DNA of 64,000 nucleotides from Gleimia hominis (GTDB lineage Bacteria; Actinomycetota; Actinomycetes; Actinomycetales; Actinomycetaceae): NCBI RefSeq assembly GCF_032085515.1, contig NZ_JASXSX010000004.1:1-64000 (forward strand), in the 5' to 3' direction. Made by a program: the position numbers and the translations under genes. This document shows, piece after piece, positions 55,842 to 64,000 of the stretch. The notes under the pieces were generated by a model, which made no database searches, was not told where the DNA came from, and saw only the letters and a list, made by a program, of their open reading frames with translations. The number at the start of each line of letters is the position of its first letter. Position 1 is the stretch's first letter.

Positions 55842-56202
55842 CTGCTACAGCACGTAAAAGTTCAGCGATTTTACGTGAATTGTCTGGGTATTTTCCGCGC
55901 CGCAGTTGGTGGGAAGACCCGTCTAATAGTTTGATTAGATCCTCTACCAGCCCAACCATTGCTTGTGGTCGCCGGCGCCTTAGTTTTCGAATAGAAGGTG
56001 CTTCAGGTAGTACCTCAGCAGTAATCGCTTGAGGTCCTTTCCGCCCATCCACAATCGAGTACTCTATGCGACTACCAGCTTTGGGGCGCGGCGAACCACC
56101 GTTCAATGCGGATGCGTGTAAGAACACGGATTCTCCATTGTCACCTTCGATAAAGCCAAACCCTTTGTCTTCATCGAAAAACTTCACCTTACCGGTGGGC
56201 AC
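55825..56202 (-). CDS. Cold-shock domain protein with C-terminal extension
   Basis: The 125-residue protein has a complete cold-shock domain (TGKVKFFDEDKGFGFIEGDN with RNP1 GFGFI, and VFLHASAL with RNP2) in the first 65 residues, followed by a 60-residue helical extension rich in Arg and Leu. Classical CspA is about 67 residues, so the extension is extra; longer forms are known in actinobacteria, where they pair with DUF3027. GTG 56202 follows AAGGAGG. It binds single-stranded RNA or DNA. Confidence 0.92.
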   Translation of the reverse strand: MPTGKVKFFDEDKGFGFIEGDNGESVFLHASALNGGSPRPKAGSRIEYSIVDGRKGPQAITAEVLPEAPSIRKLRRRRPQAMVGLVEDLIKLLDGSSHQLRRGKYPDNSRKIAELLRAVADDFDA

Positions 56203-56333
56203 AGTGCCTCCTTAGTTTTGCGCGGTCCCTCATACGGGATTACTGGATTACCCTCTATGATAGTGGTTGCAGGCAAGGGTTGCTTAAACTGTTGAAACAG
56301 CGCGGTGAATACCAGGATGCAAAAGGGGGCTGT

Positions 56334-57806
56334 GTGGGCACGGTGGCGATTGTAGGCGCGGCACTAGGGGTGGCGGTAGTGGCCGGCGTAGTGTATGCCG
56401 TGAAGACGCGCACATCCTCCGCCTCAGACGCCGACTCGACACGGTCGCACGCGCACGAAGATACAGAGGCGGAGACAATTAGTTCTGCCGGTACTGCCGG
56501 TTCTGCTGGTGCTGCTGGTCCTGCAAGTAGTTCTACGGAGTCTATGGGCTCCACTAATTCTGACGACACTAGTGAGTCTGCCGCGAATGCGGATTCTATT
56601 GTTTCTGCGGAGTCTGCCGGTTCCGTTGAGGCTGCGCCCCGCGAGGCCGCGAACGAGGATGACCCCTTAGGTGCTGCGCGCACAGATTCCGGCAACGAAC
56701 ACAAAAGCGAAACTGGGACTGGGGAATCAGCTGAAGCGGCGGTGATTGCGCCGGCGCGCGCGCAACCAACCGTGGAAGAGTTTGAATCAGTGCTGCGTGA
56801 TGCCTGGCAAGAACTGTGGTTGTCACGCTGGGTGTTGGGCCGGCGGGCGTGCGCGGATTTAGAGAACGCGATTAAGAATGCTCGCGCGTTATTGGCCACT
56901 CTATCTTTGGACACTGCCCATTCCCCGCTCTTGTCGTCCACGGTTGAAGCGTTAGAGCACGCGGAAGAACCGTTGCGGAACCTGCGGTTAGCGCAGTGGC
57001 AACGCGGCCTAGCTCCCACGCAGTGGCGGCGAACCAACCCGCACAGGGTGGCGATCACAACAGGACGCTACGTGAGCCCGGACCCCAGTGATGGGCTAGC
57101 CCGCCTGGCTTCCGAAACATACTACGGGTTAGAACAAGCACGGTTCGACATTGCGCGAATCACTCCCATCGCCGGGTCGCAAACGGCCGCGATACTGCGT
57201 TCGTTGCTCACGCGAGCCCGCGAGCAACTGGAGAAAGCACAGCACGAGCAACTGGAACGAGTGCAGCAAGAGCAAGTGGGACAAACTCAGGTGGGGCAAG
57301 CACAGGAGCAGCGGGCCCCACGCACTGAACAAGAGCCTGCGTCCGCGCAAGAACCAGCGGCGGCGCAAGAACCGGCGGGGAACACTACCGGCACGCCACA
57401 ATCCCTGGGGATGCAAGACCTGCTTGCGGCAGAGAAGCACTTGGTGAATGCCGCGTGGGCGCGCCGCGCTATCCGGTTGAGCGCTAACTACGTGCGCGCA
57501 CGCGCGGATGTGAACACGTGGGCGGATCCGAACCACGCAAACGTAGAACCAGAGCAGTGGTTCAAATACGCCCGCATCGGCATCCGCATGGTCAACGTCC
57601 TGTGCGACTGCGCGTATATTTACACCCCGTTTCACGCAAGCGCGAGCACACGCAAGAACCTGGGCCGGGCCCAGATACTCTTCACTGACCAGGTGAAACA
57701 CGTGCAGGCCGGGGCAGAACCTCAAGCGCATACGTGCGAAACCATTACCGAACTCGTGGCGAATACGCTGGAGGCAATCATGCCGGCATTCGAACCGCAA
57801 GAATAG
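56334..57806 (+). CDS. Membrane-anchored helical protein of unknown function
   Basis: I favour GTG 56334 because AGGGGG precedes it at a normal distance and a membrane span follows at once (TVAIVGAALGVAVVAGVVYA); an open frame runs back to 56280. The 490-residue product then has a Ser/Ala/Thr/Glu low-complexity segment (about 25-145), a helical domain with many Trp, Leu and Arg (DAWQELWLSRWVLGRR), a Gln-rich stretch with EQLERVQQEQ and QEPAAAQEPA repeats, and a second helical domain (WARRAIRLSANYVRAR). I recognise no family. It may be related functionally to the TPM and PspA genes downstream. Confidence 0.6.
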   Translation: MGTVAIVGAALGVAVVAGVVYAVKTRTSSASDADSTRSHAHEDTEAETISSAGTAGSAGAAGPASSSTESMGSTNSDDTSESAANADSIVSAESAGSVEAAPREAANEDDPLGAARTDSGNEHKSETGTGESAEAAVIAPARAQPTVEEFESVLRDAWQELWLSRWVLGRRACADLENAIKNARALLATLSLDTAHSPLLSSTVEALEHAEEPLRNLRLAQWQRGLAPTQWRRTNPHRVAITTGRYVSPDPSDGLARLASETYYGLEQARFDIARITPIAGSQTAAILRSLLTRAREQLEKAQHEQLERVQQEQVGQTQVGQAQEQRAPRTEQEPASAQEPAAAQEPAGNTTGTPQSLGMQDLLAAEKHLVNAAWARRAIRLSANYVRARADVNTWADPNHANVEPEQWFKYARIGIRMVNVLCDCAYIYTPFHASASTRKNLGRAQILFTDQVKHVQAGAEPQAHTCETITELVANTLEAIMPAFEPQE

Positions 57807-57850
57807 TCGCGTCCAGGGTCAAGACACGCCTCGCGCTTGGAGGCCGGATG

Positions 57851-57966
57851 CCTGTGCCGCACGCAAGCCACGTGCCTGTGTCGCACGCAAACTGTGTCTG
57901 ACCGCGCGCAAGCCACGTGCCTGTGTTGCACGCAAACCGTGCCTGTGCCGCACGCACGCCATGCCT
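57851..57966. repeat. Imperfect short tandem repeats before the TPM gene
   Basis: The words GCCTGTGCCGCACGCA, GCCTGTGTCGCACGCAAAC and GACCGCGCGCAAGCC alternate about six times in slightly altered form. The region is GC-rich and has no ORF I accept. It may fold in RNA but shows no terminator pattern. Confidence 0.65.
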
Positions 57967-58051
57967 GACCGCGCGGAAACTACGCAGGCACGCCGAATAG
58001 TCGGCCAGGAGACGCTGACAAAACCGGAAGATATGCGGAAGAATAGGACAC

Positions 58052-60166
58052 ATGAAGTTAGTACACGTCACGCGCCGCCCCGGCCTGTGGATCTGGGTGG
58101 CTGTAACTGCAGTGATCACACTCTTAACCGCAGGGCTAACGGCCGGGTTAAACGCGGGAACGGCCCGGGCGGAACCACCGCAATCACTGGATGGAATCGT
58201 TACGGACCCCGCGGGCTTTTTAGACCAGAAATCAGCTGATAGTGCCCGTGAAAGCCTAAGTGCGGTGCGCGACAATGGGACAAACGCGTCCCTGGTGGTA
58301 ATCAAAGATTTTGGTGGCGCAGACCCATACGGTTGGTGCACGGACGCTGCGCAGCAGTCGAACCTCGGGGGCGCGGACGTCGTGTACGTAATCGCCTACG
58401 AGCAGCGGCAATACTCCGTGTGTTTCGGATCCGCGCTCAACGGAGACGCAAAACGAATCAACCAGGCGGCAAAACAGGCGGCGGGCAAACTGCGGTCCAC
58501 CCCTCTTACCGGCTCTAATGTGGCGGATGCGACCGAGGTTTTCGCCCACAAAATCGAAGGAATCACGCCCGGTGACACCAGCGGATCGGGCAGCAGTAGT
58601 GGGGATGATTCCGAAGATTCAATCTGGGGTGTGGCCGCCACAATCGCGATCGTTGCCCTGTTCGGCGGCGCGTGCGCGTGGTTCATATCCAGTCGCAACA
58701 AGAATCTGAAAGGCACTGCCACCATGCGTGCCCGCGGAGTGCGGGGCCGGCAGGTGGATCCGCAGAAAGCCGTGCAAGACGCCAGCCGCGCCCTCATGGA
58801 AGCAGACAACTCGGTGCAGGCTGCGGCGGACGACTTGGCGTTTGCCCGCGCCCAGTTCGGACAGCTCGACACGCAAAAGTTCGCACAAGCTGTGGACCAT
58901 GCGAACGCGCTTTTGGACCGCGGGTTCAAGCTGCAACGCGAACTCGACCAGGGTGGCACCGATCCATCGGCTGGTTCGCATGCCGACCGCTCCCCGTCGG
59001 GCGCAACCACGGGCCCCACCCAGCAGTCCGCCCAGGAGCGGCTGCAACTCGCTGAGCAGATCCAGACGCTCGCACAGCAAGTACAAACCACGCTCGAAAA
59101 ACACGTGGACGAGTTCCAGCGGTTACGCGACGTCGAAACCAACGCGGAGGACACCCTCAAGCAACTACGCACCTCCGTAACAGAAGCGGCGGCGAAAACC
59201 AAGCAGGCGGACGCGGAACTAGCGGGCCTGCGCCGCACCTACCCGCAGCAAGCTCTGCGTTCCATTTCGGATAATCCCACCCAGGCACGCAACTTGCTTG
59301 AGGCAGCCAACCAGGCTCTGGATGATGCGCAGGAACAGTTGGAATCGGACCGGTCTGCAGCAGTGCAGCAGATCAATATTGCGCAGCGGGCCCTCACGCA
59401 GGCTTTGAAAGAAATCCATGAGGTCATGGGTGCGTCCCAGGATCTGGATAGAGCCCAAGAGCGGCTAACCCAGGCGATCGCGTCGATCAGTTCCGATATT
59501 GCGGACACGCACCGGTTGGCGCCAAACGACACGGCGTTCGAACCACTCGTAGCTGCGGCGCAAAAAGCCGTTAAGCAAGGGCAAGAAGCGCAGGCTGGAA
59601 ATGCGGACCCACTGGCTGCGCTCGCGAACCTGCGGCGCGCTGAAGACACGCTCGATGCCGCGCTCGCCAGTTTGCGGGGCGAAGAACAGCAGCGCGAACG
59701 CGCGGCCCAGCGGTTAGAAGACCGAAAACTGCACGTGGATCAGCTGATTGACCGGGCAGACCGGTACACGCGGACCCACCGCGCGAGCGCATCCATGTCG
59801 GCCCGCAGCGCCCTGAAACGCGCGCAAGAACTGCGCGGTCAAGCGCAAGCGGTGGAACAAGACGATCCAGAGCGAGCCCTCCACCTGCTCGGCCAAGCCC
59901 AAGAATCCGCGCAAGCAAGCATTGACGAAACGTTATATGCACGCCAGCAAGATAACCTGTCGACTTCGAACTCGGGTGGAATCGACTTGGGTACCCTCAT
60001 GCTCGGGGGACTCCTGTTTGGAGGTGGACACAGCTCCGGGTGGGGTGGTTCCAACAGCTCGTGGGGTTCAGATTCGAACTCGTGGGGCTCCGGCGGTTCA
60101 TTCGGCGGATTCTCCGGCGGGTTCGGTGGTTTTTCCGGCGGTGGCGGCTCGTCCGGCGGCTTCTAA
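58052..60166 (+). CDS. TPM-domain membrane protein with long coiled coil and Gly-rich tail
   Basis: The 704-residue protein has an N-terminal signal or membrane segment (residues 12-32), a TPM domain (about 45-165, with GIVTDPAGFL and AYEQRQYSVCFGSALN), a second span (about 190-212), a long Gln/Ala-rich coiled coil in the cytoplasm (about 240-640), and a Gly/Ser/Trp/Phe-rich tail from about 650 (GGGHSSGWGGSNSSWGS). TPM domains occur in photosystem repair factors and in many actinobacterial membrane proteins beside PspA. It lies about 190 bases upstream of pspA. The role may be envelope stress or membrane maintenance, by inference. Confidence 0.85.
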   Translation: MKLVHVTRRPGLWIWVAVTAVITLLTAGLTAGLNAGTARAEPPQSLDGIVTDPAGFLDQKSADSARESLSAVRDNGTNASLVVIKDFGGADPYGWCTDAAQQSNLGGADVVYVIAYEQRQYSVCFGSALNGDAKRINQAAKQAAGKLRSTPLTGSNVADATEVFAHKIEGITPGDTSGSGSSSGDDSEDSIWGVAATIAIVALFGGACAWFISSRNKNLKGTATMRARGVRGRQVDPQKAVQDASRALMEADNSVQAAADDLAFARAQFGQLDTQKFAQAVDHANALLDRGFKLQRELDQGGTDPSAGSHADRSPSGATTGPTQQSAQERLQLAEQIQTLAQQVQTTLEKHVDEFQRLRDVETNAEDTLKQLRTSVTEAAAKTKQADAELAGLRRTYPQQALRSISDNPTQARNLLEAANQALDDAQEQLESDRSAAVQQINIAQRALTQALKEIHEVMGASQDLDRAQERLTQAIASISSDIADTHRLAPNDTAFEPLVAAAQKAVKQGQEAQAGNADPLAALANLRRAEDTLDAALASLRGEEQQRERAAQRLEDRKLHVDQLIDRADRYTRTHRASASMSARSALKRAQELRGQAQAVEQDDPERALHLLGQAQESAQASIDETLYARQQDNLSTSNSGGIDLGTLMLGGLLFGGGHSSGWGGSNSSWGSDSNSWGSGGSFGGFSGGFGGFSGGGGSSGGF

Positions 60167-60213
60167 ACACTCGCCCGCAGCCTCTAAGCACTCGCCTGGC
60201 AGTTTCTAAACAG
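60159..60213 (+). repeat. 21-22 bp tandem repeat across the TPM gene stop codon
   Basis: Copies at 60159-60179 and 60180-60201, with a half copy at 60202-60213, read G-Y-TTCTAAACACTCGCC or variants. The first carries the real TAA stop; the others each repeat a CTAA in the same position. Confidence 0.82.
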
Positions 60214-60359
60214 AGCGGATCTCAGGTGATCCACAGGTTATTTTCAGCAGTAACCAACGCCTCATTTTATATACTTAAAGCAACAGTTTGCGCGGCTCTC
60301 ATCTTGCTGCAGCAGACATGAACATGACGGTTATCAAATCGCATTACGAAAGGTTCACA

Positions 60360-61085
60360 ATGGCTCAGAAACAAACGATTTTAGGGCGTATTACCCAGTT
60401 GGCAAAAGCGAATATTAACGCTTTGCTCGACCGGGCCGAAGACCCGCAAAAAATGCTGGACCAACTGGTGCGCGACTACACAAATTCGATCGCACAGGCA
60501 GAAGAGGCTGTTGCTCAGACTGTAGGGAACTTGCGGTTAGCAGAAAAAGATCTAGAGGCTGACCATGCGAACGCGAAAGAATGGGGGGCTAAAGCAGCGG
60601 CGGCATCAAAGAAAGCAGAGCAGGCTCGCGCAGATGGTGACACAGCGGGCGGCGAAAAGTGGGATAACCTCGCGAAAGTAGCTTTAGGTAAGCAGATTGA
60701 CGCCGAACGCAGCGCGAAAGAAGCCGAACCGCTCATTGAGTCGCAGCGCGAAGTGGTAGAGAAACTGAAAGCGGGGCTCAGTGCCTCACGCGATAAGTTA
60801 GAAACCCTAAAAACTAAACGCGACCAGCTGGTCGCCCGCCAGAAGACGGCGGCTGCGCAGGCGAAACTGCAAGAAACCGTGGGGTCAATCGACGTGCTCG
60901 ACCCGTCTACGGAGCTGTCGCGGTTTGAAGAAAAAGTGCGGCGCGAAGAAGCCCTCGCCCAGGGCCGGGCGGAAGTGGCCGCGGATTCACTGGACGCGCA
61001 GTTCGATGAGTTGGAAGCCGCGGGCGATCAAGCGGAAATCGAAGCGCGCCTAGCTGCCCTCAAGAACAATGGGCAAGAACAGTAG
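60360..61085 (+). CDS. pspA: Phage shock protein A / IM30 family protein
   Basis: The 241-residue protein begins LGRITQLAKANINALLDRAE, the amphipathic membrane-binding helix of PspA, and continues as a long coiled coil (MLDQLVRDYTNSIAQAEEAV and AEPLIESQREVVEKLKAGL). It lies on the inner face of the membrane and guards membrane integrity. ATG 60360 follows GAAAGG; the open frame upstream of it is non-coding. It follows the TPM gene, as often in actinobacteria. Confidence 0.92.
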   Translation: MAQKQTILGRITQLAKANINALLDRAEDPQKMLDQLVRDYTNSIAQAEEAVAQTVGNLRLAEKDLEADHANAKEWGAKAAAASKKAEQARADGDTAGGEKWDNLAKVALGKQIDAERSAKEAEPLIESQREVVEKLKAGLSASRDKLETLKTKRDQLVARQKTAAAQAKLQETVGSIDVLDPSTELSRFEEKVRREEALAQGRAEVAADSLDAQFDELEAAGDQAEIEARLAALKNNGQEQ

Positions 61086-61097
61086 TAACTGAAGTAC

Positions 61098-62057
61098 CTA
61101 CCTGGTGGCGACGCGTTCCAGAACTCGCCGTGCAGTGTGGTCGTCGACCACCAGGTCGGTCACTACCCCCGCTTTTAGTGCCCCAATTAGAGGAATCGCC
61201 TTCGCCTCCCCCGCTACTACGCACAAGCGCCGGGGAATGCGCCGCAAAGTTTGCGGGGATGGGCCAGAGGCACGCCGGTTAATATCCATATCCGCATACG
61301 TGCCGTCCTCGCGGATCAGCACGGTACACACGTCCCCCACCACACCGGCACGGCGCGCGGCCTGCAGCTCCGCCTCATCCAAATAACCTGCGGAATACAC
61401 GTGCGATGGCACTTCCCCACCGAAGGCCCCCACCCCGAACATGGCGACATCCGTTTTCTCAATCCGATCCAGCACCGCCATGACGGACCGTTCGCGCCAC
61501 AGAGCCCGCTTAGTGTCCTCATAATCAAAAAACGCGGGTACCGGAAAGTGGATCATGTCCGCCCCAATCGCTTCTGCGGCGTGGGAAATCGTGGAATCAA
61601 TGTAGCGCACGCCCGTCCCCATCGCCGACGCTGCCCCATTTAACTGCACGACCGTGGTGCCGGGAATGTCTTTATTGGGCAGGTGCCGCGTCACTTCCGC
61701 CGTCGTGTTCCCCCACGCGATCCCAAGCGTGCAGCCGGGTTTCAAAATATCCATGAGGCGTTCGGCCGCCACGCGCGCCACATTATCTAAGCGGTTCACC
61801 CCCGTGTCGTGCGTACGGACCCGCACCACGGTGGAGCGAATGTTGAACAGGTTATTGAGTTCACCCGCGAGCGTGCCGCGTTCCCCGGGGGATGCCGCAA
61901 CTGTTATTTGCACGAGGCCGGATTCGCGGGCGTACGCTAACAGTCTAGAAACGGACGAACGCGACATCTGCAGGTACCTGGCAATGTTTTCCATCGTCTG
62001 CCCCTGCAGGTAGTACATTGAGGCCGCCTCGTGGGCCTGCGTATCACGAATACTCAC
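61098..62057 (-). CDS. SorC/DeoR-type sugar-binding transcriptional regulator
   Basis: The 319-residue regulator has an N-terminal helix-turn-helix (YYLQGQTMENIARYLQMSRS and SVSRLLAYARESG) and a sugar-binding domain with the pattern LGIAWGNTTAEVTRHLP and VVQLNGAASAMGTG. This is the SorC family, which binds phosphorylated sugars or polyols. It is divergent from glpK with 170 bases between, so it probably controls glycerol kinase in response to a glycerol-linked metabolite. Confidence 0.9.
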   Translation of the reverse strand: MSIRDTQAHEAASMYYLQGQTMENIARYLQMSRSSVSRLLAYARESGLVQITVAASPGERGTLAGELNNLFNIRSTVVRVRTHDTGVNRLDNVARVAAERLMDILKPGCTLGIAWGNTTAEVTRHLPNKDIPGTTVVQLNGAASAMGTGVRYIDSTISHAAEAIGADMIHFPVPAFFDYEDTKRALWRERSVMAVLDRIEKTDVAMFGVGAFGGEVPSHVYSAGYLDEAELQAARRAGVVGDVCTVLIREDGTYADMDINRRASGPSPQTLRRIPRRLCVVAGEAKAIPLIGALKAGVVTDLVVDDHTARRVLERVATR

Positions 62058-62227
62058 GCTTACAGTGTGCCACGAGTCCTACTGTTCGGCGTCATTCCGG
62101 GGTTTACACCCAGTTTTGGTGTGATTGATACCGCATTTTACGAGTTTTGCGATAGACTCGAACTAGTTTTGTGGCTTAGCTCCACGACTATTCGACTTGT
62201 CCGCTACACATGGAAGTGAGCACGTAG
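62058..62227. promoter_or_regulatory. Divergent promoter region SorC-regulator/glpK
   Basis: The 170-base AT-richer region between the two starts must hold both promoters. TTGATA near 62126 and GATAGA near 62151 could be a weak -35/-10 pair for glpK with a 20-base spacer. GGAAG precedes the glpK ATG. I do not see a clear SorC operator. Confidence 0.35.
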
Positions 62228-63763
62228 ATGCATACTCAGGAGAAATACGTTCTGGCCATCGATCAGGGTACGACATCGTCAAGGGCTATTGTTTTCAACC
62301 ATTCGGGCGAGATTGTCTCGGTGGGGCAACTGGAGCATGAGCAGATTTTCCCTAAGGCCGGTTGGGTGGAACACAACCCGGTAGAGATCTGGTCGAATGT
62401 GCGTGAGGCCGTTGCGCAAGCCCTGTCGAAGGCACAGATTAACCGCCACCAGCTGGCGGCAGTGGGGATCACGAACCAGCGTGAAACCGCGGTGGTTTGG
62501 GATAAGAACACGGGTGAGCCGGTTTACAACGCAATCGTGTGGCAGGATGCCCGGACTTCTGAGATTATCCGGGAACTCGCTGGTGATGAGGGTCCAGATA
62601 AGTACCGTGAACGCTGCGGTTTGAACCTGACCACGTACTTCTCGGGCCCCAAGATCAAGTGGATTCTTGACAACGTTGAGGGCGCGCGTGAACGCGCGGA
62701 AGCAGGCGACCTATACTTCGGGAACACGGACTCGTGGGTGCTGTGGAACATGACGGGCGGTGTGAACGGGGGCGTGCACATCACGGACGTGACGAACGCG
62801 TCGCGTACCATGCTGATGGACATTAACACCCTCAAGTGGCGTGAAGATATTTGTGAGGACATGGGGATCCCAATGTCGATGCTGCCGGAGATCCGGTCTT
62901 CATCTGAGATCTACGGTTACGGCCGTAAGAACGGGTTGCTGATTGACACGCCGATTGCGGGTATTTTGGGTGACCAGCAGGCCGCCACGTTCGGGCAGGC
63001 TTGTTTCGAAAAAGGCATGGCGAAGAACACGTATGGCACCGGCTGCTTCATGCTGATCAACACCGGTGAGGAACCCGTGCAGTCCGAGAATGGTTTGCTC
63101 ACCACCGTGTGTTACAAGCTGGGCGATAAGCCTGCGAAGTACGCGCTTGAGGGGTCGATCGCGGTAACCGGTTCGTTGGTGCAGTGGCTGCGCGACAACC
63201 TCAAGATGATTAGTTCTGCCCCAGAAATTGAGGGGTTGGCTAACTCCGTGAAGGACAATGGGGGCGTGTACTTTGTGCCCGCTTTCTCCGGCCTGTTCGC
63301 GCCCTACTGGAAGGATGATGCGCGCGGCGCGATCGTGGGGCTCACCCGGTTCAACAATGCGGGCCACTTGGCACGTGCAGTACTGGAAGCTACCGCATTC
63401 CAAACGCGTGAGGTACTGGATGCAATGAACGCGGATTCTGGTGTGGATCTAACGGAGCTGCGTGTGGACGGCGGTATGATCGCGAACGAAACCCTCATGC
63501 AGTTCCAGGCGGACATTCTGGGTACGGACGTGGTGGCTCCAGAAGTTGCAGAAACCACGGCGCTGGGCGCGGCGTACGCAGCTGGGATTGCCGTTGGGTT
63601 CTGGGATGGGGAACAGGACGTGATCGACAACTGGAATGAGGGCAAACGCTGGACCCCGGATATGGACGAGGAGCCGCGTGAGCGCACCTACCGGTTGTGG
63701 AAGAAAGCTGTGACCCGCACGTTCGACTGGGTTGATGACGACGTGCGTGACTCAGAGAAGTAA
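62228..63763 (+). CDS. glpK: Glycerol kinase
   Basis: The 511-residue enzyme matches GlpK throughout: AIDQGTTSSRAIVFNHSGE at the phosphate-binding end, KAGWVEHNPVEIWSNVREA, AVGITNQRETAVVWDKNTG, GILGDQQAATFGQACFEKGM and LRVDGGMIANETLMQFQADI. It phosphorylates glycerol to glycerol 3-phosphate with ATP. No glpF or glpD follows in the remaining 240 bases. The stop codon is inside a 13-bp triple repeat. Confidence 0.96.
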   Translation: MHTQEKYVLAIDQGTTSSRAIVFNHSGEIVSVGQLEHEQIFPKAGWVEHNPVEIWSNVREAVAQALSKAQINRHQLAAVGITNQRETAVVWDKNTGEPVYNAIVWQDARTSEIIRELAGDEGPDKYRERCGLNLTTYFSGPKIKWILDNVEGARERAEAGDLYFGNTDSWVLWNMTGGVNGGVHITDVTNASRTMLMDINTLKWREDICEDMGIPMSMLPEIRSSSEIYGYGRKNGLLIDTPIAGILGDQQAATFGQACFEKGMAKNTYGTGCFMLINTGEEPVQSENGLLTTVCYKLGDKPAKYALEGSIAVTGSLVQWLRDNLKMISSAPEIEGLANSVKDNGGVYFVPAFSGLFAPYWKDDARGAIVGLTRFNNAGHLARAVLEATAFQTREVLDAMNADSGVDLTELRVDGGMIANETLMQFQADILGTDVVAPEVAETTALGAAYAAGIAVGFWDGEQDVIDNWNEGKRWTPDMDEEPRERTYRLWKKAVTRTFDWVDDDVRDSEK

Positions 63764-63789
63764 CTCAGAAAAGTAACTCAGAGAAGTAA
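63751..63789 (+). repeat. 13-bp tandem repeat, three copies, across the glpK stop codon
   Basis: CTCAGAGAAGTAA occurs at 63751-63763 and 63777-63789, with the one-base variant CTCAGAAAAGTAA between. Each copy ends with TAA. All three are in different frames after the first stop because 13 is not a multiple of three. Confidence 0.9.
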
Positions 63790-63850
63790 AAAGCACCGAC
63801 AATCAGTCAGCCAGCCGTAGCTGCTGATAAACCGGTAGCTACGCGCAATC

Positions 63851-63897
63851 AAGTGGTGGCACGGACCGTTTCGGGTCCGCGCCACCACTTTGTGTTT
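63851..63897 (+). terminator. Rho-independent terminator after glpK
   Basis: AAGTGGTGGC-ACGGACC pairs with GGGTCCGC-GCCACCACTT around GTTTC, with a small internal mismatch, followed by TGTGTTT. It lies about 88 bases after the glpK stop. Confidence 0.85.
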
Positions 63898-64000
63898 GCG
63901 TTTGTATAGGCGCGGACGCGCACATGCGTTTACATAACCGCCGCGTTGCCTAAATAAAGCATTTGAGTAGATTTTTCACTCAAAGTGTGAGAAACCAAAA

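Noticed and set aside
58396..59238. A 280-codon minus-strand frame inside the TPM gene
   Set aside because: It is the antisense of the Gln/Ala-rich coiled coil and has Ser/Cys/Ala-rich shadow composition.

Overview
The window is chromosomal DNA from a moderately GC-rich Gram-positive actinobacterium, most likely of the Actinomycetaceae or a close relative. The evidence is a DtxR/IdeR repressor with DtxR-type boxes, HtaA-domain haem proteins with a sortase-like anchor, a DUF3027/cold-shock pair, a Glp/GNAT/membrane-protein cluster, system II cytochrome c maturation and many GTG starts. I cannot name the species. There is no rRNA, prophage or CRISPR array. The only mobile DNA is a probable short transposase remnant beside a tRNA-Ala gene.

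Layout. 1-5.8 kb: repeat-rich leader, a DUF1846 protein, and a CydDC-like ABC pair behind a DtxR-like box. 5.9-12.7 kb: a sugar ABC importer without its ATPase, divergent from a large GH2 beta-galactosidase. 12.7-18.2 kb (minus): an ECF transporter (T, fused A-A', UPF0397 S component), an S-adenosylmethionine hydrolase and a U32 peptidase-family protein. 18.2-23.2 kb (minus): haem uptake, htaA-hmuT-hmuU-hmuV, behind a good DtxR/IdeR box. 23.3-28.6 kb: transposase remnant, tRNA-Ala, a Glp/GNAT/GlpR-like cluster, 5-formyltetrahydrofolate cyclo-ligase and mscL. 28.6-33.3 kb: a 1491-residue helicase-nuclease homologue in which every catalytic motif I can place is broken, overlapping a 66-residue basic protein. 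33.4-41.2 kb: a lipoprotein, then nrfH-nrfA, a TPR protein, ccdA, resB, ccsA and a ResA-like thioredoxin, which together are a complete nitrite-ammonification and cytochrome c maturation unit. 41.2-46.6 kb: a nucleoside-kinase-family gene and a second sugar ABC importer with an MsmK-type ATPase. 46.7-56.2 kb: tRNA-Arg, a tandem Usp protein, an NlpC/P60 hydrolase under a c-di-AMP (ydaO-type) riboswitch, dtxR, serC, an MFS permease, an NCS2 purine permease, DUF3027 and a cold-shock protein. 56.3-61.1 kb: an envelope-stress-like group (membrane-anchored helical protein, TPM-domain coiled-coil protein, PspA). 61.1-64 kb: a SorC-type regulator divergent from glycerol kinase.

How it fits together. 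DtxR (49.4-50.0 kb) probably controls haem uptake and perhaps the CydDC-like exporter. Haem supply, haem export or assembly, cytochrome c maturation and NrfHA form a coherent theme of iron, haem and anaerobic nitrite respiration. The MsmK ATPase at 45.5 kb probably also energises the ATPase-less importer at 6-9 kb.

The most unusual signals are: (1) the apparently dead helicase-nuclease; (2) a recurring pattern of 13-55 bp tandem duplications at gene starts and stops, found at about ten junctions; (3) a NrfA whose first haem motif is CXXCH instead of CXXCK; and (4) the SAM hydrolase placed in an ECF transporter operon.
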